Source of the DNA: Olsenella profusa DSM 13989
Lineage (GTDB): Bacteria; Actinomycetota; Coriobacteriia; Coriobacteriales; Atopobiaceae
Reading direction: 5' to 3'
NCBI RefSeq assembly: GCF_030811115.1
Contig: NZ_JAUSQK010000001.1
Coordinates: forward strand, 2,232,001-2,296,000
DNA: 64,000 nt
Below, one piece after another: positions 1 to 8,726 of the stretch (the stretch's first letter is position 1; every line of letters begins with the position of its first letter). Position numbers and translations under genes: made by a program. The notes below the pieces were generated by a model. That model saw nothing but the letters and a program-made list of their open reading frames with translations, did no database searches and was not told the origin of the DNA.

Positions 1-389
1 ATGGTGATGCGCCCCTTCTCCAGGTGGCGTATGGCACGACGACGGATGTAGGTCTCGGACACCTGGTGCATCTCGATGGCGCTCATGACGCGGCACTGCA
101 TGCCATTGTGCTCGAAGGTGTCCTGCAGAGCCAGACTGTTGATGACCGTGGCCAGCATGCCCATGTTGTCGCCCTGGGCGCGATCCATGCCAGCCGCCGC
201 CCCGGAGAGGCCACGGAAGATGTTGCCGCCGCCCACGACCACGGCGATCTGGACGCCCCCCTCATAGGCGGGCTTGAGCCTGTCCGCAATCCGCTGGGGG
301 ACATCCGGGTCGATGCCAAACTCCTTGGATCCCATGAGCGCCTCGCCCGAAAGCTTGAGCAACACGCGATGATACCTGTATCCAGACAC
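1..389 (-). CDS. pyrH: UMP kinase, 3' part missing (window edge)
   Basis: Phosphorylates UMP to UDP in pyrimidine nucleotide synthesis; cytoplasmic, allosteric hexamer in the family. About 129 codons are visible, roughly the N-terminal half of a ~240-residue protein; the rest lies left of the window. Start chosen at GTG 389 because GGAGGT sits 5 nt upstream (395-400). Visible family motifs are KLSGEALMG (residues 12-20), GGGNIFRG (53-60) and a methionine-rich stretch ending with the start of the aspartokinase-type fold core. It follows rpsB and tsf in the usual bacterial order rpsB-tsf-pyrH. A hairpin terminator separates it from tsf, so it may have its own promoter; a possible -10 TAGAAT lies at 444-449 but no convincing -35 is seen. 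Confidence 0.96.
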   Translation of the reverse strand, partial: MSGYRYHRVLLKLSGEALMGSKEFGIDPDVPQRIADRLKPAYEGGVQIAVVVGGGNIFRGLSGAAAGMDRAQGDNMGMLATVINSLALQDTFEHNGMQCRVMSAIEMHQVSETYIRRRAIRHLEKGRIT

Positions 390-508
390 TACCCACCTCC
401 GATGCGCGCAGGGACGTTGCATACGCCCGAACCAATCGCATTGATTCTACCAGAGGTGTCCTATGTGCCCTGCTCCGTTTTACCGGTAGGCAGAGCCTAC
501 AAGAACGA

Positions 509-532
509 GGGGGCCGACATCCGTCGGCCCCC
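509..532 (-). terminator. Hairpin terminator after tsf
   Basis: Perfect 10-bp stem (509-518 with 523-532) and a 4-nt loop. It lies 26 nt after the tsf stop codon on the minus strand. The following sequence is only moderately T-rich (TCGTTCTTG), so it may be a leaky terminator between tsf and pyrH. Confidence 0.65.
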
Positions 533-557
533 TCCACGAGGTGAGGTGTGCGACGCC

Positions 558-1427
558 CTACGCGCCGAAGGCGAAGCGGACGAAGGACTCGATGGTGATG
601 GTGTCGCCGCAGGCCTTGCCGACCTTCCCAGCCAGCTCGGAGATCGTCACGGAGCCATCCTTGATGAACTCCTGCTCGGTGAGGACGACCTCCTTGTAGA
701 ACTTCTCGAGCTTGCCGGTGGCGATCCTCTCCTGGATGGCCTCGGGCTTGCCGGAGTCGGCGGCCTGGGCCATGTAGATGGACTTCTCGTGCTCGATGGT
801 CTCGGCAGGCACGTCCTCGCGCTTTGCGGCGACGGGGGCGGCGGCTGCCACCTGCATCGCGACGTCATGCGCAAAGGCCTTGAACTCGTCGTTGGAAGCC
901 GTGGCCTCGCTGCCGAAGGAGAAGGCGACGATGTCGGCGAGCTTGCCGCCGAGGTGGGTGTAGGACGCGAGGGCACCCTGCTCCTGCTCGATGCGCTGGA
1001 AGCGGGCGACCTTCATGTTCTCGCCAATGACGTGGATCATCTCGGTGAGCTCGTCGGAGACGGTGCCGTCGCCCATCCTGCAGGCGAGCAGCGCATCGAC
1101 GTTCGTGGGATCCTCGTTGGCAACGACCTCGGCAAGCTGGGTCGCAAAGCCAGTGAACTTGGGATTGGTGCCCACGAAGTCAGTCTCGCAGGTGAGCTCG
1201 AGGAGGGCGCCTTTGGTGCCATCCTCCGAGACGTACGCGGCGATGGTCCCCTCGTTGGTGTCGCGGCCAGCACGCTTGACGGCCTTGGCGACCCCCATCC
1301 TGCGCAGGACGTCAACGGCCGCCTCGAGGTCGCCATCGGCCTCGACGAGGGCCTTCTTGCACTCCATCATGGGGGAGTCGGTCATCTCACGAAGCTGCTT
1401 GACCTGGGCAGCGGTGATCTTTGCCAT
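558..1427 (-). CDS. tsf: Elongation factor Ts
   Basis: Guanine nucleotide exchange factor that releases GDP from EF-Tu; cytoplasmic. 289 residues, the usual length. The protein begins MAKITAAQVKQLREMTD, followed by the diagnostic MMECKKAL stretch (about residues 20-27) of the N-terminal UBA-like domain. The core and C-terminal regions continue to FVRFAFGA. Start at ATG 1427 is supported by AGGAGG about 7 nt upstream; longer in-frame readings run into rpsB coding sequence and are discarded. It lies 40 bp after rpsB and is likely cotranscribed with it. Confidence 0.97.
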   Translation of the reverse strand: MAKITAAQVKQLREMTDSPMMECKKALVEADGDLEAAVDVLRRMGVAKAVKRAGRDTNEGTIAAYVSEDGTKGALLELTCETDFVGTNPKFTGFATQLAEVVANEDPTNVDALLACRMGDGTVSDELTEMIHVIGENMKVARFQRIEQEQGALASYTHLGGKLADIVAFSFGSEATASNDEFKAFAHDVAMQVAAAAPVAAKREDVPAETIEHEKSIYMAQAADSGKPEAIQERIATGKLEKFYKEVVLTEQEFIKDGSVTISELAGKVGKACGDTITIESFVRFAFGA

Positions 1428-1467
1428 AAGGGCCTCCTTGATCGGGAACGAAGTGGGTAGGTGAGGG

Positions 1468-2259
1468 CTACTCGGCCGCGGGGGCTTCGGAAGCGACGAC
1501 TTCGGGAACGGCGGCGTGGGTCTCCACGGCAGGGGTGGTGGCGCCGGCGGCCATCTCCTCGGCACTGATCTGCTCCTTGCCGGAGCCGGCCAGCACGGCG
1601 TCGGCCACGAGCTCGCACATGAGGTTCACGGAGCGGATGGCATCATCGTTGGCGGGGATGCCGTAGTCGACCACGTCGGGGTCGGAGTTGGTGTCGAGCA
1701 GCGAGACGACGGGGATGTGCAGGCGGTTGGCCTCGCGGATGGCGATCTCCTCGCGCTTGGAGTCGACCACGAAGAGCGCTTGGGGCAGGGCCTTGAGGTC
1801 GCGCACGCCGCCGAGGTTGCGCTGGAGCTTCTCGAGCTCCTTGGTGAGCATGGCCTGCTCCTTCTTGCCCCGCAGCGCCATGCGGCCGTCCTCGACCATG
1901 GCCTCGAGCTCCTCCATGCGATCGATGCGGGATCGCATGGTCACGAAGTTGGTGAGCATGCCGCCGAGCCAGCGCTGGTTGATGTAGGGCATGCCGCAGC
2001 GCTCAGCCTGCGTGGCGATGGGCTCCTGGGCCTGCTTCTTGGTGCCCACGAAGAGCACGCGCCCACCCTTGGCGGCGGTCTCCTTGAGGAAGGTGTACGC
2101 CTTGTCCGCATCCATGACGGTCTGCTTGAGGTCGAGGATGTAGATGCCGTTGCGCTCGCCGAAGATGTACGGGCGCATCTTGGGGTTCCAGCGACGCGTC
2201 TGGTGGCCGTAGTGGCAGCCAGCCTCGAGCAGGGTGCGGATGTTGATCTTGACAGCCAT
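1468..2259 (-). CDS. rpsB: Small ribosomal subunit protein uS2
   Basis: Structural protein of the 30S subunit. 263 residues with the typical beginning (VKINIRTLLEAGCHYGHQTRRWNPKM) visible in shortened form as GCHYGHQTRRWNP at about residues 13-25, plus IYILDLKQT and VDYGIPANDDA. An Ala/Glu-rich tail of about 35 residues follows the conserved core. Start ATG 2259 has GGAGGT 7 nt upstream. A promoter-like pair lies about 140 nt upstream, giving a long 5' leader; in other bacteria rpsB leaders bind S2 for autoregulation, but no known motif was recognised here. Confidence 0.97.
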   Translation of the reverse strand: MAVKINIRTLLEAGCHYGHQTRRWNPKMRPYIFGERNGIYILDLKQTVMDADKAYTFLKETAAKGGRVLFVGTKKQAQEPIATQAERCGMPYINQRWLGGMLTNFVTMRSRIDRMEELEAMVEDGRMALRGKKEQAMLTKELEKLQRNLGGVRDLKALPQALFVVDSKREEIAIREANRLHIPVVSLLDTNSDPDVVDYGIPANDDAIRSVNLMCELVADAVLAGSGKEQISAEEMAAGATTPAVETHAAVPEVVASEAPAAE

Positions 2260-2401
2260 GTGCCTACCTCCGTTGGTTGTGCCTCCGCGTGGTGTCGACC
2301 CCGGAACATCCACCCAAGTCATGGCTTGTGAGCCTGGGCACCATGGACACCGAGTAGTCACGCGTGCGAATTGATGCCGTGCGGACGCACGACAGCCCAG
2401 C

Positions 2402-2431
2402 ATTGTACCAGCAACCAGCAGCGTGTGCCAG
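2402..2431 (-). promoter_or_regulatory. Putative promoter of rpsB-tsf
   Basis: On the minus strand, CTGGCA (2426-2431) is separated by 18 nt from TACAAT (2402-2407). The position, between xerC and rpsB with a ~140-nt leader, is suitable for the ribosomal protein operon. Sequence match only. Confidence 0.5.
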
Positions 2432-2469
2432 CTTCGATGCGGGCACACACAACCTGCGCCATCCCTGGG

Positions 2470-3414
2470 CTACTCCGCTCGCGGATGCGCCTGCCGCGCG
2501 GCATCCTTGAGGCGCTCGATCGAGAGGTGCGTGTAGATCTGCGTCGTGGAGAGGCTGGCATGCCCCAAGAGCTCCTGCACGCTCCTGAGGTCTGCGCCGC
2601 CGCCCAGAAGCTCCGTCGCAAAGCTGTGGCGGAGGGAGTGCGGCGTCACGCTGGCGTCCAGCCCCGCCTCCCTGACCCGTCGCTCGAAGGCGTCGCGCAG
2701 CGCGTCGGCGCTCATGGCGTTGCCCCGCGTGGAGACGAAGAGGGCGTCGGTTCGCCGTCCCTTGGCATGTGAGAGCAGCTCCTGGCGCGCGCCCGCGACA
2801 TAGGCGGACAGCCGCCCCATGATCCCCTGATACAGAGGGACGATGCGCTCCTTGGAGCCCTTGCCAAAGAGGTGCAGCTGCGCTTGGGAGGCATCGATGT
2901 CCCCCACCGTCAGATGCGCCGCCTCGGCGATGCGCGCCCCGCTGGCATACAGCAGCTCTATGAGGAGCGCATCGCGCCCGCCGGCGGCATCGCCACCGCA
3001 GGCATCCAGCAGCCGGGTCACGTCCCCGTCGGAGACCGTATGGGGCAGACGTTGGGCGACTTTGGGTCCCATCAGGGCATCAGCGGCCCCATTCGCGACA
3101 AGGCCCTCGCGCTCGAGCCACGAGAAGAACGACCGCACACTCGAAAGGTGGCGGTTGATGGTCTTGGTGGCATAGCCGGCACGTGAGAGCTCGCCAAGGT
3201 ACCCCCTAAGGTCACGATGGGAGAGCGTGGCGAGCCCGAGACCCCTCCTGTGCAGCCATGCCCCAAATGCCGTGAGGTCACTGGCATAGGCACGCACCGT
3301 GTGGGGAGACAGCCTGCGGACGCGCGTCAGAAACGAGACGAAGCCATCCCGCAGGCGTGCGAACTCGTCGGTGGGGGCCAGCACTGGCTCGCGCATGGAG
3401 GTCGAGGCGGCCAT
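2470..3414 (-). CDS. xerC: Tyrosine recombinase XerC/XerD family
   Basis: Site-specific recombinase expected to resolve chromosome dimers at dif with a partner Xer protein. 314 residues: N-terminal SAM-like core-binding domain (about 15-105) and a catalytic domain. The catalytic set is complete: Arg161, Lys185, His259-x-x-Arg262, His285 and nucleophile Tyr294. Start ATG 3414 overlaps the trmFO stop codon as TGATG, so it is probably translationally coupled. The neighbourhood dprA-trmFO-xerC-rpsB matches the housekeeping XerC (CodV) location rather than a mobile-element integrase. XerC versus XerD cannot be settled from sequence alone, so the symbol follows synteny. Confidence 0.88.
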   Translation of the reverse strand: MAASTSMREPVLAPTDEFARLRDGFVSFLTRVRRLSPHTVRAYASDLTAFGAWLHRRGLGLATLSHRDLRGYLGELSRAGYATKTINRHLSSVRSFFSWLEREGLVANGAADALMGPKVAQRLPHTVSDGDVTRLLDACGGDAAGGRDALLIELLYASGARIAEAAHLTVGDIDASQAQLHLFGKGSKERIVPLYQGIMGRLSAYVAGARQELLSHAKGRRTDALFVSTRGNAMSADALRDAFERRVREAGLDASVTPHSLRHSFATELLGGGADLRSVQELLGHASLSTTQIYTHLSIERLKDAARQAHPRAE

Positions 3415-4745
3415 CAGAAGGTCCCGAAGAGGTCGGGACGCGAGGCAACGAACGCCAGGAGGTCCCTGGTGGCGCGGTCGGCATAGGCCCGGTAGCGTGC
3501 GCGCTTCTTGAGGTGAGGACCCTCAAGGGGCGGCACGAGGCCAAAGTTGACGTGCATGGGCTGATAGGGATCCGTGGCCGGGTTGGTGGCATAGGCGACG
3601 AGCGACCCGAACGCCGACGTCACGGGCAGTGCGGGACGCTCGAGCCCCTTGAGGTCGGCATAGGTGTTCAGGGCGGCAAACAGCCCCGACGCGATGGCCT
3701 CGGTGTAGCCCTCCGTGCCCGTGATCTGCCCCGCAAGGCGCACCGTCGTGCCGGGGATCGCAAAGCTCCCGTCCAGCGCACGGGGCGAGTCCACGAAGGA
3801 GTTGCGATGCATGACGCCATAGCGGAAGAACTCGGCGTGCCCAAGCCCGGGGATGAGGCGAAAGACGCGCCGCTGCTCGCCCCATGTGAGGTTGGTCTGG
3901 AAGCCAACGAGGTTATAGGCCGTGCGCCCCCTGTTCTCAGCCCTTAGTTGGACGGCCGCCCAGGGACGCCTGCCGCTGCGTGGATCCAAAAGCCCCACCG
4001 GCTTGAGGGCACCGAAGCGCAGCGCGTCACGACCGGTGCGGGCGACCTCCTCCACGGGCTGACAGGCACTGAAGAGGTCCCCCTGCTCGAAGTCCCTCAG
4101 GATCGTACGCTTGGCACCAAGCAGCTCGTCATAGAAGCGATCATACTCGCCCCTGTCCATGGGGCAGTTGAGATAGTCGCCCGCGCCGGCGTCCTCATAG
4201 CGCGACTGTACGAAGGCCACGCCTCGATCTATGGACTCCGCGTCCACGATGGGGGCGGCGGCATCAAAGAACGAGAGGGACGTCGTGCCCAGGCGACGGC
4301 AGAGCGCATCGAAGAGCGCCTGCGAGCACAGGGGCCCTGCCGCGATGACGCAGGGGCCATCCGGGACGGCGATGGCCTCGCGGCGCTCGACCTCGATGAG
4401 CTCATGCGCACTGATGGCCTGGGTCACGAGGGACGAGAAGCGTACCCTGTCCACCGCCAGGGCCCCACCAGCCGGGACGCTCGCTGCGTCCGCCAGCCCA
4501 ATGAGCGTCGACCCCATCGCCCCGAGCTCCTCCTTGAGGAGGCCCGCGGCACTGTCATGCCTCAGGGACTTGAAGGAGTTTGAGCACACGAGCTCGGCAA
4601 AGTCCGAGGTGTGATGGGCGGGTGCCACGGCATTGGGGCGCTGCTCGACAAGCGTCACGGGCACCCCCCGCCCGGCGAGCGCAAGGGCGCACTCGCTCCC
4701 CGCGAGTCCGCCGCCTATGACCGTCACCCTCCTATCGTCTGACAT
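3414..4745 (-). CDS. trmFO: tRNA m5U54 methyltransferase, folate/FAD-dependent
   Basis: Makes 5-methyluridine at position 54 of the tRNA T-loop using methylenetetrahydrofolate and FADH2. 443 residues, close to the family length. The dinucleotide-binding motif GGGLAGSE is at residues 11-18. Family cysteines appear as VCSNSFKS (Cys54) and YLNCPMDRGEYDRFYDEL (Cys194). The C-terminal part has ITGTEGYTEAIASGLFA and NFGLVPPL, typical of TrmFO and separating it from GidA/MnmG. Starts ATG 4745, overlapping the end of dprA by 22 bp; its stop overlaps the xerC start. Confidence 0.95.
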   Translation of the reverse strand: MSDDRRVTVIGGGLAGSECALALAGRGVPVTLVEQRPNAVAPAHHTSDFAELVCSNSFKSLRHDSAAGLLKEELGAMGSTLIGLADAASVPAGGALAVDRVRFSSLVTQAISAHELIEVERREAIAVPDGPCVIAAGPLCSQALFDALCRRLGTTSLSFFDAAAPIVDAESIDRGVAFVQSRYEDAGAGDYLNCPMDRGEYDRFYDELLGAKRTILRDFEQGDLFSACQPVEEVARTGRDALRFGALKPVGLLDPRSGRRPWAAVQLRAENRGRTAYNLVGFQTNLTWGEQRRVFRLIPGLGHAEFFRYGVMHRNSFVDSPRALDGSFAIPGTTVRLAGQITGTEGYTEAIASGLFAALNTYADLKGLERPALPVTSAFGSLVAYATNPATDPYQPMHVNFGLVPPLEGPHLKKRARYRAYADRATRDLLAFVASRPDLFGTF

Positions 4746-5686
4746 GACGCTCCCCCTCCGCCGTCCTGTGCCAGCTCGTCTCCATGTCGTCTGACCATTC
4801 TATCGTGTGCAAGGTAGGCCGACTCCGTCAGGCTGAACCGTCCGTCCGGAAGACGCCGCACCATGCCCTTGCTCTCATAGTCGGCGAGCGCACCGAGTAT
4901 GCCAACGACGCTCTCCCCCAAAAAGCGCGCGAGGTCATCGGCCCGTGTCGGCTCGGAGATGAGCGCGGACACGATGCGCCCCTCCGTCCTCGGCACGCCC
5001 TCGCGTACCATGCGCAGCACCCCGTAGTCCAGCGAGATGCGCTGCTCGAGGTCCATCTCGGAGGGGATGATGTACGCACCGTCCGCTATGAGCTGGTTGG
5101 CCCCCATGGATTCCGGCGAGAAGATGCTGCCTGGTATCACGTAGAGGTCACGCCCCATCTGCGCGGCCGCCATGGCCGTGGAGAACGTCCCCGAGTGACG
5201 TCCCGCCTCACAGATGACCGTGCTCTGTGAGAGCGCGGCGATGATGGGGTTGCGGCGTGGAAAGGTGTAGCGCTTGGGCGGCGCCCCCCAGGGTTCGAGA
5301 GAAATGACGGCACCATACGTTCTGGCGCGCGCGAACACGTCCTCGGAGGAGCGCGGGTAGACCTTGTCGGCACCGGTACCGCTCACCACGATCGTCGTGC
5401 CTCCCGCGTCGAGGGCCGCGCGCGCCGAGGCCGCATCGCATCCCAGCGCACCTCCGGAGACGAGCGTGATGCCACTCTCGGCAGCGACCCTGCCGGCCAG
5501 CCGTGCGGCAGCGAGGCCATAGGGCGTCGCGCGGCGGGCACCGATGACCGAGAGGCAGCTGTTCGTGAGGGTCGACCGGTCACCCATCCCATAGATGATG
5601 TCCGGGGGCTGCTCCAGGGACTCCAGGGATGGGGGCCACCCCTCCTCTCCCCTCCTGAGCTCCCACCGTTCCCCTCCATCAGGCAT
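4724..5686 (-). CDS. dprA: DNA-processing protein DprA (Smf)
   Basis: Binds incoming single-stranded DNA and loads RecA in natural transformation. 320 residues. A Rossmann-like core has VIGARRATPYG (47-57), SGGALGCDAAS (77-87) and then the RRNPIIAALSQSTVICEAG and IPGSIFSPESMGANQLI blocks. A winged-helix C-terminal region follows (about 235-300). The usual SG-ARGID--AH segment is altered here: the His is not present. Start ATG 5686 was chosen over an in-frame start 16 codons earlier because GGAGG lies just upstream and the gene overlaps comM by 8 bp. With comM beside it, the pair suggests DNA uptake competence, at least ancestrally. Confidence 0.92.
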   Translation of the reverse strand: MPDGGERWELRRGEEGWPPSLESLEQPPDIIYGMGDRSTLTNSCLSVIGARRATPYGLAAARLAGRVAAESGITLVSGGALGCDAASARAALDAGGTTIVVSGTGADKVYPRSSEDVFARARTYGAVISLEPWGAPPKRYTFPRRNPIIAALSQSTVICEAGRHSGTFSTAMAAAQMGRDLYVIPGSIFSPESMGANQLIADGAYIIPSEMDLEQRISLDYGVLRMVREGVPRTEGRIVSALISEPTRADDLARFLGESVVGILGALADYESKGMVRRLPDGRFSLTESAYLAHDRMVRRHGDELAQDGGGGASCQTIGG

Positions 5687-7181
5687 CTTGCCCTCCCTCC
5701 GCACGGTTCCTGTAGCCACTGGCCTCAAGCACATGCTCGCGCCTCACATGCTCGCTCTGCTCGACGTCGGCGATGGTCCTGGCCACACGAGCCATCTTCA
5801 CGATCGAACGTGCTCCGAGTGCGAGTCGCGACGAGATGCCCTCGAGACAGGTGGCGGCGCGGGTGTCGAAGAGCAACGAGTGAGGCAAGGCGTCAGACGC
5901 ATCCGTCTCGTGCGGGCGATGGGACGCGAACTCCCGGGCTCCCATGACCTGCTGGCACATCGTGTGGGAGTCCATGCCCGCCTCCGCGCCGATGACCGTC
6001 TGCGACGCCGGCCGCATGACGTCCACGCGCATGTCGATGCGATCCATGAGGGGGCCGCCGATTCTGCCCTGGTAGCGTTGTACCTGTGCGGGCGTGCAGC
6101 GACAGTCGTGCGCCGGGTCGCCCAGGTAGCCGCAGGGACAGGGGTTGGAGGCGGCCACAAGCTGAAAGTCGCAGGGGAAGCGATACACGCCATCCACCCG
6201 TACGATGCGCACCTCCTTGTCCTCCATGGGCTGTCGGAGCGTCTGAAGGACGTTCGTCGCAAATTCCGGCAGCTCGTCCAGGAACAGGACGCCCTTGTGA
6301 GCGAGGGACACCTCGCCTGGAAGGACGGGCCTCCCGCCGCCCACCAAGCCACCTGCGGAGACGGAGTGGTGGGGCGCACGGAAGGGCCGCACGCCACGCA
6401 TGGCGTCGTCCAAGGGCTGGCCCGCCACAGAGGTCACCAGACATACCTCCTCCAGCTCTGGCTCCGTGAGGCTGGGCAGGATGGTGGGCAGCCTCCGCGC
6501 AAGCATCGTCTTGCCCGAGCCCGGTGGCCCCACCATGAGAATCCCATGCCCACCTGCGGCGGCAATGGTAAGCGCGCGCTTCGCAGACTCCTGCCCGAAC
6601 ACGTTCGCGAAGTCGAGACCCTCCGTCCCATCGTCCTGCTCCCCTCCCGCAAGGCCATGGGGTACCTCCCCGTCGAGCGTCGAGACGCCCTCCCTGAGGT
6701 CCGCCAGCGAGCCAATCGCCAGAATCGCATGGGTCGACGCGCCCGCATGGAGCGCGTCGCGCGCACACGCGAGCGACGCGCCCAGACGATGTGCCAGATG
6801 CTGGTAGGCCACGGCGCCACGCGTGAGGGAGACCTCTCCCGCAAGGCCCAGCTCGCCCACGAGCAAACAACCGTCGAGACCCGCCAGGGGGATCTGCCCC
6901 GAGAGTGCCAGAATGCCTACCGCAATGGGCAGGTCAAAGGCGGTCCCGCTCTTACGCATCTCGGCGGGAGCGAGGTTCACGGTATAGTGCATGCGCGGGA
7001 GCTTGTAGCCGGCCGCCTTGATGGCGCAGCGAACGCGCGCCGCAACCTCCATGGTGCTCGTGCCCGTCATGCCGACGATGGTGATGCCCGGAATGCCACC
7101 GGAGGATGCCACTTCGACGGAGATGGGAAGCGCCTCGATGCCCCTCAGACAGGCCGAGGCGACCGTGATCGTGCCCACCAT
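5679..7181 (-). CDS. comM: YifB/ComM-family AAA+ Mg-chelatase-like ATPase
   Basis: ComM is a hexameric branch-migration helicase used in transformation. 500 residues, normal length. An N-terminal Lon-protease-like fold domain (about 1-170) contains NLAPAEMRKSGTAFDLPIA. It is followed by FGQESAKRAL, Walker A GPPGSGKT (218-225), Walker B VLFLDELPEF (about 297-306), and a cysteine-bearing ASNPCPCGYLGD segment characteristic of this family. The C-terminal Mg-chelatase-like domain ends at the dprA start. Start ATG 7181 overlaps the yraN stop as TGATG. Confidence 0.95.
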   Translation of the reverse strand: MVGTITVASACLRGIEALPISVEVASSGGIPGITIVGMTGTSTMEVAARVRCAIKAAGYKLPRMHYTVNLAPAEMRKSGTAFDLPIAVGILALSGQIPLAGLDGCLLVGELGLAGEVSLTRGAVAYQHLAHRLGASLACARDALHAGASTHAILAIGSLADLREGVSTLDGEVPHGLAGGEQDDGTEGLDFANVFGQESAKRALTIAAAGGHGILMVGPPGSGKTMLARRLPTILPSLTEPELEEVCLVTSVAGQPLDDAMRGVRPFRAPHHSVSAGGLVGGGRPVLPGEVSLAHKGVLFLDELPEFATNVLQTLRQPMEDKEVRIVRVDGVYRFPCDFQLVAASNPCPCGYLGDPAHDCRCTPAQVQRYQGRIGGPLMDRIDMRVDVMRPASQTVIGAEAGMDSHTMCQQVMGAREFASHRPHETDASDALPHSLLFDTRAATCLEGISSRLALGARSIVKMARVARTIADVEQSEHVRREHVLEASGYRNRAEGGQDA

Positions 7182-7747
7182 CAGAGGTCACACACGAAGG
7201 CGCCGCTGAGATGGCGCACGGTGGCGTCCCTTGCCGCCCTGACCTTGATGGCGATGACGTCAAAGCGCACGAGGCTCTCGTCCGGGTTCTCGACGAGATA
7301 CTCCAGGGCGATCTTGCGATAGCGCTCCTGCTTGCGCTTGTCGACCGCGATCTCGGGCATGACGTCATCGCCCTCTGAGTCAGCCAGGCGCGCCTTTACC
7401 TCCACCATCACGACGCAGCGCCCCTGCCGGGCGACGATGTCCGCCTCGCCTCCGCGATTGCGCATGTTGCGTTCGAGCACATGGTAGCCACGTTGCTTGA
7501 GGTACAGCTCCGCCAGGTCCTCGCCGAGCGTGCCCAGCTGCCTTGTGGTCATCTTTCGTGGATCGCCATCGGCCCCCCTCGTGCCGAGCTCGAGCGCCAT
7601 GGTCCAGGCATGCATGCCCCCATGCCGCGAATCCTCATCGAATCCGTCATCAAACGCATAGTCCTCGAAGGAGTCATCCTCCCACTCGGACGGTTCGACG
7701 CCGCCACGCCCGAAGACCGTGCGCGGCCCCCCTCTCCCATCTGCCAT
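7181..7747 (-). CDS. yraN: YraN family (UPF0102) endonuclease-fold protein with acidic N-terminal extension
   Basis: Predicted Holliday-junction-resolvase-like or restriction-endonuclease-fold protein of unknown cellular role. 188 residues from ATG 7747, which has AAGGAG 6 nt upstream. The conserved ~120-residue domain begins at TRQLGTLGEDLAELYLKQRG (about residue 68) and contains the nuclease-like RGGEADIVA and VMVEVKAR (E-x-K) segments. The first ~65 residues are strongly acidic (EWEDDSFEDYAFDDGFDED) and are not part of the usual ~120-residue family. Located between rnhB and comM, the common order for this gene. Confidence 0.88.
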   Translation of the reverse strand: MADGRGGPRTVFGRGGVEPSEWEDDSFEDYAFDDGFDEDSRHGGMHAWTMALELGTRGADGDPRKMTTRQLGTLGEDLAELYLKQRGYHVLERNMRNRGGEADIVARQGRCVVMVEVKARLADSEGDDVMPEIAVDKRKQERYRKIALEYLVENPDESLVRFDVIAIKVRAARDATVRHLSGAFVCDL

Positions 7748-7784
7748 GCCTGCTCCTTCCCGTGATGGACGAGCGAGCACTGAG

Positions 7785-7856
7785 CATGACAGGCATAGCT
7801 GGCAGAGATGCCTGCAGAAGCTGCAGGCATCTGCTGACATGGGCATGCCTGTGTCA
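7785..7856. repeat. Nested palindrome between rnhB and yraN
   Basis: The centre is a perfect inverted repeat with 12-bp arms (7806-7817 and 7821-7832) and a 3-nt loop. Outside it, TGACAGGCAT (7787-7796, read as part of catGACAGGCAT) faces ATGCCTGTGTCA (7845-7856), giving an imperfect outer stem. There is no T-run on either strand, so it does not look like an ordinary terminator. It fills much of the 180-bp gap between rnhB and yraN in an otherwise tightly packed gene string. Confidence 0.6.
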
Positions 7857-7927
7857 GATCTACCGAGGAAGGCCACCTACAGAGCGGCGCCAGAAGGGGA
7901 CAAGGAAAGCACGCGCGAACGGCCCCC

Positions 7928-8713
7928 TCAGAAGAGGGAGTGTGTCTCCAAGAAGTTCCCACAGAACGAGACGCGATGGATGGGCGTGAGCCCATGGTCA
8001 CGGATGGCCTGGATGTGCTCCGCAGAGCCATAGCCCTTGCAGGCGGCAAGGTGATAGGCCGGATACTCCCCGTCGTACTCCACCATGAGGGCGTCACGCG
8101 TGACCTTGGCCACGATGGACGCGGCCGAGATGCAGGCAATACGTGCATCCCCCCTCACGAGCGTCCTCTCGCGGGGGTGCACATGCACGGGATTTCCATC
8201 GATGAGCACGCAGTCGGGATCGACACCGGCATCCTCGATGGCGCCGGACATCGCCATCCGCAGCGCCTGGGGCATGCCCACGGCATCGATGGAGGCAGGC
8301 TCGACGTGACAGATGCCGATGGCACGGGCCACCTGGCGAATCCTGTTGGCCAGCCCGGCGCGACGGGCGGGCGCCAGCCGCTTGGAGTCGTTGATGCCCC
8401 ATACCCTGGGGTCAGGGGGAAGGGCTACCGCACACACCGTCAACGGCCCCGCAAGGGCACCGCGTCCCACCTCGTCCACACCGAGCACGAGGCCATCGCC
8501 GCCCATCTCGCCCATGAGGGCGTACATCCCCTCCACGCGCTCGCGCTGCGCCTGCTCGCGCCCGCGGCGGCGGCAGGCGACCTCGACGGCATGCCGCACC
8601 TGACGACGGGGATCATGCCCATAGCGCTCGATGAGGTCATCAAGCTCCTCGAGGGGGGCGCCAGCAAGCAGGCCGGCGACCTCCTTGGCCGTTGCGGCAT
8701 GCGACGCGCCCAT
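7928..8713 (-). CDS. rnhB: Ribonuclease HII
   Basis: Removes RNA from RNA-DNA hybrids, including single ribonucleotides misincorporated in DNA. 261 residues from ATG 8713, preceded by a GGGAGG SD. An N-terminal ~70-residue helical extension resembles that of Firmicute RnhB proteins. The catalytic core starts at GVDEVGRGALAGP (Asp80, Glu81) and continues with NDSKRLAPARR, LIDGNP and SIVAKVTRD, which supply the remaining acidic residues. Lies between rplS and yraN, a conserved arrangement; the rplS terminator sits immediately upstream of its SD. Confidence 0.95.
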   Translation of the reverse strand: MGASHAATAKEVAGLLAGAPLEELDDLIERYGHDPRRQVRHAVEVACRRRGREQAQRERVEGMYALMGEMGGDGLVLGVDEVGRGALAGPLTVCAVALPPDPRVWGINDSKRLAPARRAGLANRIRQVARAIGICHVEPASIDAVGMPQALRMAMSGAIEDAGVDPDCVLIDGNPVHVHPRERTLVRGDARIACISAASIVAKVTRDALMVEYDGEYPAYHLAACKGYGSAEHIQAIRDHGLTPIHRVSFCGNFLETHSLF

Positions 8714-8726
8714 TCGCTCCCCCTCC

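Noticed and set aside
24-1460. 478-codon plus-strand open frame opposite pyrH and tsf
   Set aside because: Crosses two genes and a terminator hairpin on the other strand; no SD, no similarity.
2470-3414. Integrase of a mobile element
   Set aside because: Although a tyrosine recombinase, it is coupled to trmFO in a conserved housekeeping string, with no attachment-site repeats or phage genes nearby.
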